Shown here in pieces: positions 23,677 to 31,315 of a DNA stretch of 44,159 nt. Position 1 is the stretch's first letter. The number at the start of each line of letters is the position of its first letter. The notes below the pieces were generated by a model, which saw only the letters and a program-made list of their open reading frames with translations, was not told the origin of the DNA and searched no databases. A program made the translations under genes and the position numbers. The stretch comes from an uncultured delta proteobacterium (lineage in GTDB: Bacteria; Myxococcota_A; Polyangia; Polyangiales; Polyangiaceae), in the NCBI GenBank assembly GCA_903892415.1, contig CAITIQ010000469.1:1-44159 (forward strand), read 5' to 3'.

Positions 23677-24502
23677 GTGAGTCGATAGCGGTGTTCGGGT
23701 CGCTGAAGGTGACCACAGCTCGGGTCATGCTGCCGCAACAAGCTCGAAAGCCGAAGAAGCGCGCCGCGGGATTGGAGGTCGCACAATCGCCGCCCGGCGT
23801 GATGAAGTCAAAGCTGTCAATCCCGGTGAGCACGCCGTCGCTGGTGTAGCCCTCGAAGGTCACCGTGGGTTGACTGTCACTCGAACTTGGTAGCGCCGTG
23901 AAGCCCACGAAGGTCACCGCTTGGGTGAACTCGAGTTCGACCACGTTCTGACCCGCAAACAGCGCCGCGTGCTCGATCGGCGCGGCCTGATTGCCAGTAA
24001 TGCAGTCTACAAAGTAGGTGCCCATACCGCCCGAGCGCGTAATACCCAGTAGCGCGAGCCGTGCATCGACCGAACAGGTAATGCAGGTATTGTCGATCGG
24101 GTCTTGGTAGGCCCCACCGGGACTGCAGCAGCCGCAGGCCCCGGTGCAGGTTTCGAAGTTGAGTATCGTCGAGCCCACCGGCATCTCTGCGATGCTGGTG
24201 ATCCCGGTCTGGCAGGCAATCGGATCGCAAGCGGCCATTCCACCTTGGCCGCCCTCCCCGCCCAGGCCCCCAGCCGCACCAACGCCGCCGGAGCCGCCCT
24301 CCGCCATGCCAGCCATCCCGCCCACGGAGGCGAGGCCGCCTGCTCCGTCGGAGTCCGCGGCGCCAGTACCGCCCTTTGCCCCGGAGCCGCCTCCCGCTTC
24401 ACTGCTCGCGTTGCCCTGTCCCGTTGGCTCCACCTCCTCGGCGCAACCAACGACGACGGTAGTGAAGTAGATGCACCAAGCTACGAACTGGCCCTTGCTC
24501 AT
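23663..24502 (-). CDS. Cys-rich lipoprotein with Gly/Ala linker
   Basis: 279 residues from ATG 24502. Signal MSKGQFVAWCIYFTTVVVGC (C20 lipidated), then about 75 residues of Gly/Ala/Ser linker, then a Cys-rich segment (ACDPIACQTG, CTGACGCCSPGG, CITCSVD) and a beta-rich C-terminal domain (AVTFVGFTALPSSSDSQPTV, RAVVTFSDPNTAIDSLSFF). The C-terminal part looks like an all-beta, carbohydrate-binding-like fold; no family is named with confidence. Longer upstream starts lack a signal peptide. Probably surface-exposed. Confidence 0.72.
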   Translation of the reverse strand: MSKGQFVAWCIYFTTVVVGCAEEVEPTGQGNASSEAGGGSGAKGGTGAADSDGAGGLASVGGMAGMAEGGSGGVGAAGGLGGEGGQGGMAACDPIACQTGITSIAEMPVGSTILNFETCTGACGCCSPGGAYQDPIDNTCITCSVDARLALLGITRSGGMGTYFVDCITGNQAAPIEHAALFAGQNVVELEFTQAVTFVGFTALPSSSDSQPTVTFEGYTSDGVLTGIDSFDFITPGGDCATSNPAARFFGFRACCGSMTRAVVTFSDPNTAIDSLSFF

Positions 24503-24660
24503 CACCGGGCTCAATAGACGCTCGCCGCGGCGGCCGAAAGAGGCTCGACCCAATGACCGGTTGCTACGAGCTGCAGCACGATATCGGCTGCTCAAATCGG
24601 ACGGATCAAGGTAGGGTGCGGGCACCACGGCCCCAAGCTCGTGGTCGCTTCCGAGAGCCA

Positions 24661-26232
24661 ATGAGCACCCCCAACGAACCTGAAAAAGCCCCCTCAGCCC
24701 CGACTTCAGCCGCAACCAGCACCGAGGGAGATTCCCTCGCTGACGTAAAACAGCTTGGCCTCGTAGCCGCCATCGGCAGCCTTGGCTACGTGTTTTGGAT
24801 CGTCGGCGGAATGGAGATGGTGGAGCGGCTTGCCTACTACGGTGTAAAGGCCGTAGCCACGCTCTACGCCAAAGACCCTGTGTCGAAGGGGGGCCTCGGC
24901 ATCACGATGGACACCTTCGGGACCATCTTGATGGCTTGGGCGCTGGTCCAGTCCCTCGTCCCGGTCTTCACCGGCGGCCTCAGTGACCGTTATGGCTACA
25001 AGGAGACCATCGCCGCGAGCACCGTGGTCAAGATCTGCGGCTACTTGGTAATGGGCATCTTCCCCAGCTACTGGGGGTTCTTCGGCGGAGCCATGCTACT
25101 CGCGCTGGGCACCGCTATTTTCAAGCCTGGTATTCAAGGCACGCTGGTCAAATCCACCAGACGCGAGAACAGCTCAGTTGCCTGGGCCATCTTCTACCAG
25201 ACAGTCAACATCGGTAGCTTCATTGGCCCACTGATTGCCGGCTTGATGCGCAAGATGGCGTGGAGCAATGTGTTTTACGCCTGCGCGGGCATCATCTGTT
25301 TGAACTTCCTCTTGCTACTTACCTACAAGGAAGTGGGTAAGGAAGAGCGGATTGCCCGCAACAAGGGTGGACAGAAGGAAAGCTTGGCGCTGGAGTCGCT
25401 CAAGGAGCTGCGCAAGCCGCACGTGTGGAGCTACCTGCTAATCTTTTCTGGCTTCTGGTTCATGTTCAATGCGCTCTTTGACGTGCTTCCCGCCCACCTG
25501 GAAGACTGGGTGGATACCCGGGAGATCGTCAGCTCACTCTTCGGTACGGGTGGCACTGAAAGCGCCTTCATCAAATTCTTCATCGTGATGAATGAGCAGG
25601 GGACCGAGATTCAGCCGGAGGGGCTCTTGAACCTGAACGCTGGCCTCATCATGTTGACCTGTTTCTTGTTTGGTGCGCTCAGCGGGAAGATGCGCGCCAC
25701 CACCAGCATGGTCGTCGGTACCCTGATGGCCACCGTGGCGCTGTTCGTCTCGGGCTACAGCACCGCCGGCTGGCTAAGCGTATTTGCCATCAGCATCTTT
25801 AGCGTCGGCGAGATGCTCTCCAGCCCCAAGTTCAGCGAGTTCATCGGTAACTTCGCCCCCGCTGACAAGAAGGCCATGTACTTGGGCTTCTCTCAGATTC
25901 CGCTAGCGATCGGCTGGACGGTAGAGGGCAAGATTGGCCCGATGTTGTACGAGAAGATGGCCAGCAAAGAGGTCTTCTCTCGGCAGGCCCTGCTGAAGCA
26001 GGGTTGGGACCAAGCGGCCGTGGACGCGCTGCCGCAAGGCGAGGCCTTCAGCAAGCTGGTGGAGGTTTCTGGCAGCAGCAAATGGGAGGTAACGGCGACC
26101 CTCTATGCTCAGCACGGCTCGAGCATCGGCATGGTCTGGTACATCATGGGGATCGTCGGAATTTGCTCAGCGATTGGTATCTGGCTTTATGGCCGATGGA
26201 TCCAAAAGCTCGCGGCGAAGAAGGCGGGCTGA
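24661..26232 (+). CDS. MFS transporter, POT/PTR2 (proton-dependent oligopeptide) type
   Basis: 523 residues from ATG 24661, chosen because the preceding frame is not hydrophobic and GAGAG lies just upstream. An early helix contains the POT-like E-R-x-x-Y-Y-G pattern (MVERLAYYG). The second hallmark reads AIFYQTVNIGSFIGPLIAG, close to the PTR2 FYxxINxGS signature, and FKPGIQGTL lies between. About 12-14 helices are expected. Likely proton-driven uptake of di- or tripeptides. A segment of about 50 polar residues precedes the last helix, longer than usual. A GC-rich hairpin follows the gene. Confidence 0.85.
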   Translation: MSTPNEPEKAPSAPTSAATSTEGDSLADVKQLGLVAAIGSLGYVFWIVGGMEMVERLAYYGVKAVATLYAKDPVSKGGLGITMDTFGTILMAWALVQSLVPVFTGGLSDRYGYKETIAASTVVKICGYLVMGIFPSYWGFFGGAMLLALGTAIFKPGIQGTLVKSTRRENSSVAWAIFYQTVNIGSFIGPLIAGLMRKMAWSNVFYACAGIICLNFLLLLTYKEVGKEERIARNKGGQKESLALESLKELRKPHVWSYLLIFSGFWFMFNALFDVLPAHLEDWVDTREIVSSLFGTGGTESAFIKFFIVMNEQGTEIQPEGLLNLNAGLIMLTCFLFGALSGKMRATTSMVVGTLMATVALFVSGYSTAGWLSVFAISIFSVGEMLSSPKFSEFIGNFAPADKKAMYLGFSQIPLAIGWTVEGKIGPMLYEKMASKEVFSRQALLKQGWDQAAVDALPQGEAFSKLVEVSGSSKWEVTATLYAQHGSSIGMVWYIMGIVGICSAIGIWLYGRWIQKLAAKKAG

Positions 26233-26259
26233 GCTCGCGCCGCTCCCGACCGGAGAGCT

Positions 26260-26287
26260 AAGGGCCTGCAGGAAGCTGCAGGCCCTT
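26260..26287 (+). terminator. Strong hairpin after the POT transporter gene
   Basis: Perfect 12-base arms (AAGGGCCTGCAG / CTGCAGGCCCTT) with a GAAG loop, 28 bases after the stop codon. No T-run follows on the plus strand, so it may act as a Rho-assisted terminator or mRNA 3' end stabiliser. Confidence 0.6.
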
Positions 26288-26356
26288 CGCGCATTTGGGG
26301 GTTGATGCTGGCGGGCGCCCCTTGGACGCACTACGAGGGTGCCCAAGGAGATAAGC

Positions 26357-28453
26357 GTGCAGAAACGACTGATTGCAGCGACATTCTTATTGGCCGCCTG
26401 TGGTCCGGCAGCAGCGCCCAACACCGTACCCCCGCCGAGCAGCGGCTCCGCCCAGGCGCAAACGCCGCCGGCTGCGCCCAAAGGGAAGCCGGAGATCGGC
26501 GAGTGGGGCTTCGACCTTGCGGGGATGAATCGGCAGGTGGCGCCGGGCGCTAATTTCTATAACTTCGCCAACGGCACCTGGCAGTCGAAGACGCCCATCC
26601 CTGCGGACAAATCCAACTACGGGATGTTCACTGCCCTGAGTGATCAGAGTGACGCGCGTACGAAGGAGATCATCCTCAACGCCTCCGGCGAGCCAGGCAC
26701 CGAGAGCCGCAAAGTCGCTGACTACTACAAGGCCTTCATGGATGAGTCCGGCATCGAGAGCAAAGGGCTCGCGCCGATCCAGCCGGAGCTCGACTCGATC
26801 AAAGGTATTCGTGACGTCGCGGGTCTGGTTTCGGCCTTTGCGCGCAACTCGCGATTGATGCGTAGCTCCCCGCTAATGACGATCGTCACCCAAGATGACC
26901 GCGAGCCGGAGAAGCATATCGCCAATGTGGCCCAGGGCGGCTTGGGGCTGCCGGACCGCGATATGTACGACGCCAAAGCCAAGCAGTTCGAGAAGGTGCG
27001 CGAGGGCTACAAGAAGTATCTCGAGACCGTCTTCACCCTCGCCGGCGAGAAAGACGGTAAACGGCGCGCTGCAGCCGTCTACGCCCTCGAGGAAAAGCTC
27101 GCACTACAACATTGGACGAAGGTCCAAAACCGCGACCCGGTCAAAACCTACAACAAGCTCACGGTTGCGGAGCTCGAGAAGAGTGCCCCGGGCATCGACT
27201 GGAAGCAGTGGCTCACCGGTGTCGGCCTGTCCGGGCAGACGCACGTCAACGTCAATCAGCCGTCGGCCGTCACCAGCACCGCCAAGCTCATCAAGAGCGA
27301 GCCGGTAGCCGTTTGGAAAGACTATTTGACCGTACGCCTGGTCAGCAGCACGTCGCCCTTTTTGCCCAAGCGCTTCGTGGACGCTCACTTCGAGATGTAT
27401 GGCCGCACGCTGTCTGGAACTCCCGAGCTCAAAGAGCGCTGGAAGCGCGGCGTGGAGGAGGTCACAGGTTCGATGGGCGAGGCGGTAGGCAAGATCTACG
27501 TCTCCAAGCACTTCACGCCGGCGACCAAAGCACGCGCCGACGAGCTAGTGAAGAACCTGCTCGTCGCCATGGGCCAGCGGCTCGAGGCCCTCGCCTGGAT
27601 GAGCCCCGAAACCAAAGCCAAGGCGAAGGCCAAGCTCGCAACCTACAACCCGAAGATCGGCTACCCGAAGAATTGGCGGGACTACAGCGCGCTAACGGTG
27701 GTTGCAGATAACCCGGTAGAGAACGACGCTCGAGCCTCGGCCTTCGAGTACGACCGTCGCTTGGCCAAGCTCGGCAAGCCGGTGGACCGGGATGAGTGGG
27801 AGATGGTGCCGATGACCGTCAATGCCTACTACAACCCCGTGCTGAACGAGATCGTCTTCCCGGCGGCGATCCTGCAGCCGCCGTTCTTCGACCCGAACGC
27901 CGATGACGCGATCAACTATGGTGGTATCGGCGCGGTCATTGGCCACGAGATCAGCCACGGCTTCGATGACCAAGGCTCGCAATACGACGCCTCCGGCGCG
28001 CTCAAGAATTGGTGGACCGAGGAGGACGCGACCAAGTTCAAGGCCGCTACCAATCAGCTGGTAGCGCAATATGCAGCGTATTGCCCCTTCCCTGCCCAAG
28101 GGGATAAGCCGGCCCAATGCGTCAAAGGGGACCTCACCCTGGGTGAGAACATCGCCGACCTCGCTGGGCTGACCGTAGCCCACTCGGCCTATCGGCTTTC
28201 TTTGGCCGGTAAAGAGGCTCCCGTGTACGACGGGATGACCGGAGACCAACGCTTCTTCCTCGGTTGGGCGCAAGTATGGCGGCGGCTCTACCGCGACCAG
28301 GAGCTCTCCAACCGGCTCATCACCGACCCGCACAGCCCTTCGGAGTTCCGCACGGCCGTGGTGCGCAACCTTGACTCCTTCTATGAGGCCTTCAAGCCCG
28401 AGCCGAAGGACGCACACTTCCTCGTGCCCAATCAGCGCGTACGCATCTGGTAG
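26357..28453 (+). CDS. M13 (neprilysin-type) zinc metallopeptidase lipoprotein
   Basis: 698 residues from GTG 26357, preceded by AAGGAG at 6 bases. Signal MQKRLIAATFLLAAC (C15). The zinc site is HEISH (H530, E531, H534) with the third ligand E597 in ENIADLAG. The substrate-binding NAYYNP motif precedes it, and FLGWAQVWR follows. This is the full M13 layout; bacterial relatives (PepO) cleave short peptides. Anchored at the envelope, it probably degrades peptides in the periplasm or outside, and a peptide importer of the POT family is encoded just upstream. A strong terminator follows. Confidence 0.93.
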   Translation: MQKRLIAATFLLAACGPAAAPNTVPPPSSGSAQAQTPPAAPKGKPEIGEWGFDLAGMNRQVAPGANFYNFANGTWQSKTPIPADKSNYGMFTALSDQSDARTKEIILNASGEPGTESRKVADYYKAFMDESGIESKGLAPIQPELDSIKGIRDVAGLVSAFARNSRLMRSSPLMTIVTQDDREPEKHIANVAQGGLGLPDRDMYDAKAKQFEKVREGYKKYLETVFTLAGEKDGKRRAAAVYALEEKLALQHWTKVQNRDPVKTYNKLTVAELEKSAPGIDWKQWLTGVGLSGQTHVNVNQPSAVTSTAKLIKSEPVAVWKDYLTVRLVSSTSPFLPKRFVDAHFEMYGRTLSGTPELKERWKRGVEEVTGSMGEAVGKIYVSKHFTPATKARADELVKNLLVAMGQRLEALAWMSPETKAKAKAKLATYNPKIGYPKNWRDYSALTVVADNPVENDARASAFEYDRRLAKLGKPVDRDEWEMVPMTVNAYYNPVLNEIVFPAAILQPPFFDPNADDAINYGGIGAVIGHEISHGFDDQGSQYDASGALKNWWTEEDATKFKAATNQLVAQYAAYCPFPAQGDKPAQCVKGDLTLGENIADLAGLTVAHSAYRLSLAGKEAPVYDGMTGDQRFFLGWAQVWRRLYRDQELSNRLITDPHSPSEFRTAVVRNLDSFYEAFKPEPKDAHFLVPNQRVRIW

Positions 28454-28474
28454 TCGGGTAGCAACGCCAACTGG

Positions 28475-28512
28475 ACGTTAGAGGCCGCCGCTTGGCGGCC
28501 TCTAACGTTTTT
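28475..28512 (+). terminator. Intrinsic terminator after the M13 peptidase gene
   Basis: Perfect 15-base arms (ACGTTAGAGGCCGCC / GGCGGCCTCTAACGT), loop GCTT, followed by a run of five T. It is 21 bases after the stop codon. Textbook Rho-independent terminator. Confidence 0.92.
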
Positions 28513-28552
28513 GAGCGCCGGCTTGGTCCTGCGGCCCAAACCGCGCTCGTCC

Positions 28553-28810
28553 TCACCACCACCAGAAGGCCGTCGCCGACCAGACGATCCCCACCAGCAC
28601 GACGAGCCAGATGAGGTCACCGCTTACGCCCCAAGCTTGGTGATTGAAGTCCGAATAGCCGCCTCCCAGCAGCGCCTGCTCACCGCGCCGACGCTGGACA
28701 TAACGTGGATACGGCGGCCCCCAACCTCGATACCCCCAACCGTAGCTGAGCGAAGGGACTAAGAAGATCAGCATGAAGATCATCCACATCAGCCACCAGG
28801 AGCCCATCAT
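28553..28810 (-). CDS. Small Trp/Tyr-rich membrane protein, unknown
   Basis: 85 residues with two hydrophobic helices (MMGSWWLMWMIFMLIFLVP and LIWLVVLVGIVWSATAFWWW) joined by an aromatic and basic loop (YGWGYRGWGPPYPRYVQRRRG). It ends in WWW. ATG 28810 has GAGG 5 bases upstream. No family recognised. It stands alone and is convergent with the M13 terminator and divergent from the FG-GAP gene. Confidence 0.6.
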   Translation of the reverse strand: MMGSWWLMWMIFMLIFLVPSLSYGWGYRGWGPPYPRYVQRRRGEQALLGGGYSDFNHQAWGVSGDLIWLVVLVGIVWSATAFWWW

Positions 28811-28984
28811 TGAAGCCTCGCTTTCCTACCCCGAGAACCTCAGCAAGGGCTAGGCCACGCAAGGACTAGAGGCCGCGCAAGCCTCGATTGATTTGGCTAC
28901 TGTGCTGTAGCGCCACAGTGAGCGCGGAGCGCCGCGCGCATTTCCCCTCAAGTCTCTCGCTCGAGGTTCCGTTAGCCTCCTCGG

Positions 28985-31228
28985 GTGGAACTCACGCGCA
29001 CGCTCAACTCGCTGCTTCTCTTGCTCGGGCTTGGCGCGTGCAACAGCGACGATACCGCCGCGCCATCCGCGGGTGCTCCGACGACCGGCGGTGCCGGCGG
29101 CGAGGCAGGTAGTGCCAGCGGCGGTGGCGACGTTGGAGGCGCTCCCAGCTGCGGAGACGCGGGCGATGAGCTGCCGAGCGGGCTTACCACCTTGCAGTGG
29201 GATGATGGCGTGGCAGCCACCAGCCTGCGCGACCAAAGCTTCGAGATCACCGTCGAGGGTAAGACCTTCGTCCTGAACGAAGAGAGCGTTCACGAGGCGG
29301 TGCGCTTCGAGCTCACGCAACCTTCACGCATCCTCGGCTTCTCGGTGCACGTAGCGGCAGCCCCGGAAGATCCGCAAGCGCAGCTCTCGGTCGGGCTTTA
29401 CCCAGACTTTGGCTACAACGGATTCGACTTCTGGGCGGCGGACCCGCTGTTTGTCGGGACGCGTTGCGCTGGGGATATCAGCGAGAACGGTTGGCTTACC
29501 TATGTATTGCCAACCCCACTGGAAGTCGCAGACCCTGGGCTCGTTTACGTGGCGCATCGCGCAGAGCCGGGCTCCTTCGTCTTTAGCTTCGATCAGTCGG
29601 AGGCCGAGGATCCGAGCTGCGCCAGCTTCGACTCCTGTCGCTCGGCGCTCAACCTGCCCGAGGCGCTACCGCTGTCCTACTTCAATGGCGTCTCCTTCCC
29701 CTTCCAATACGACTATCTCGCAAGGCTGCATATCGAGCCGCTCGAACCAGCACCGCCGGCGTCCACCCAGTTCGACCCGCTGCCGTTCGAGCCTCATGCG
29801 CGCGCCTCCTTCGGCGACTTCGACAATGACGGAGATGATGACCTCCTTACCGACGGCCCCAAGCTTTGGCGCAACGACGCTGGCGCTTTTACTGACATAA
29901 CGAGCGAAGCCGGGCTCGGGCTACTCCCGGGCAGTGGCGGCGTCTTTGGCGACTACGACAACGACGGCTGCCTCGATCTTTTCATCTTCAACGAGTCCTA
30001 CACCGAGGCCGATCTGCTTTATCGCAACGACTGCGCAGGTCACTTCCTCGAGTTGACGAGCGCCGCGGGCATCGTCGACAGCCAAAGCTACGAGACCTGC
30101 AACGCCCCCGAGAATACGCGCTCCCCTACCCCGGCCGCAGCCTGGGTCGACCTCGACGCCGACGGCTTCCTCGATCTCTACTTGGCCAACTTCATCTGCT
30201 GGGACAAGGGCACCACCTATCGCGACGAGGTCTGGCACAACCGCGGCGACGGCACCTTCGAGAGCTGGTCCGAGGGCCACGGCTTCTCGGCGCTCAAGCG
30301 CGCTGGGCGCGGCGTCAACCCAATCGATCTGGACGCTGACGGCGACCTCGATCTGATGGTGAACAACTACCGTCTGCAGGAGAACTTCTACTTCGAGAAC
30401 GATGGGCTCGGGCAGTTCGAGGAGAGCGCCAAGCTGCTCGGTCTCGCTGGTAGCGAATCCGACGGCTACTACGGCCACACGATCGGCACAGCGTTTGGTG
30501 ATCTGGACGGCGACGGGGACTTCGACCTGATCTCGGCCAACCTCGCGCACCCGCGCTTCTTCGACTTCTCCGACAAGACCGAGGTCTTGCTGCAAGGCGC
30601 GGACGGCACGTTCAGCGATCTGCAAGGCTCCTTCGACAAGCCTACCGGCGGCGCTGGTCTGCGCTATCAAGAGACCCACTCGGTGCCGGCGCTCGCGGAC
30701 TTTGATCTCGACGGTCGGCTGGACCTCATCATCACCGCCGTCTATGACGGGCGTCCCACCGACTTTTACTGGGGATTGGGAGACGGCAGCTTCAAGCTCG
30801 ATAGCTACAATTCCGGCCTCAGCACCAAGAATGGCTGGGGCGTCGCGCTGGCCGACACCGACCTCGACGGCGATAGCGATGTATTTGCAACAACGCTCTT
30901 TGCGAACCGTGGCAGCCGCCGGGGCAACTACTTGCAGACCCGCGTGGTCGGCAACGTGGACGCCAACCGCGCCGGCATCGGCGCCACGGTGATGCTCACG
31001 CTCGGTTCAGAGCAACGGGTGGACTACGTGCAGGGCGGAACCGGACAAGGCAATCAGAACTCGCAGACGTTGACCTTCGGCCTGGGTGCAGCCACCACAG
31101 TCGACGAACTCGGCGTGCGCTTCCCCGGCGGAAAGCTCGTGACTTACCAGGGTCCGTTCGACGTCAATCAGCGACTTTGGTTGTACGAAGACGGCCAGGT
31201 GCTCACAGGCGTGCAGAATCCGAACTGA
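28985..31228 (+). CDS. FG-GAP/VCBS-repeat lipoprotein with ASPIC/UnbV C-terminus
   Basis: 747 residues from GTG 28985. Signal ending LGLGAC (C19), Gly/Ala linker, an N-terminal all-beta domain (about 60-250) and a run of FG-GAP repeats with calcium-type loops (FGDFDNDGDDDL, FGDYDNDGCLDL, DLDADGFLDL, DLDADGDLDL, DLDGDGDFDL, DFDLDGRLDL, DTDLDGDSDV), a seven-bladed integrin-like propeller. The end (GIGATVMLTLGS...GVRFPGGKLVTY) is the ASPIC/UnbV domain found in CRTAC1-like proteins. Likely a calcium-stabilised surface-binding protein. Confidence 0.92.
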   Translation: MELTRTLNSLLLLLGLGACNSDDTAAPSAGAPTTGGAGGEAGSASGGGDVGGAPSCGDAGDELPSGLTTLQWDDGVAATSLRDQSFEITVEGKTFVLNEESVHEAVRFELTQPSRILGFSVHVAAAPEDPQAQLSVGLYPDFGYNGFDFWAADPLFVGTRCAGDISENGWLTYVLPTPLEVADPGLVYVAHRAEPGSFVFSFDQSEAEDPSCASFDSCRSALNLPEALPLSYFNGVSFPFQYDYLARLHIEPLEPAPPASTQFDPLPFEPHARASFGDFDNDGDDDLLTDGPKLWRNDAGAFTDITSEAGLGLLPGSGGVFGDYDNDGCLDLFIFNESYTEADLLYRNDCAGHFLELTSAAGIVDSQSYETCNAPENTRSPTPAAAWVDLDADGFLDLYLANFICWDKGTTYRDEVWHNRGDGTFESWSEGHGFSALKRAGRGVNPIDLDADGDLDLMVNNYRLQENFYFENDGLGQFEESAKLLGLAGSESDGYYGHTIGTAFGDLDGDGDFDLISANLAHPRFFDFSDKTEVLLQGADGTFSDLQGSFDKPTGGAGLRYQETHSVPALADFDLDGRLDLIITAVYDGRPTDFYWGLGDGSFKLDSYNSGLSTKNGWGVALADTDLDGDSDVFATTLFANRGSRRGNYLQTRVVGNVDANRAGIGATVMLTLGSEQRVDYVQGGTGQGNQNSQTLTFGLGAATTVDELGVRFPGGKLVTYQGPFDVNQRLWLYEDGQVLTGVQNPN

Positions 31229-31315
31229 GCCGGAGCTACGCTCGAATGCAGGTCGCTCGCCGACTAGCCGCGTTTTCAACGTGCGAAGGGGAAGATTTAG
31301 CGCTACCCCGGTGCC

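Noticed and set aside
29921..30679. 252-residue minus-strand open frame
   Set aside because: It is the complement of FG-GAP calcium-loop repeats in the real gene; its Val/Glu pattern mirrors GAC/GAT-rich codons.
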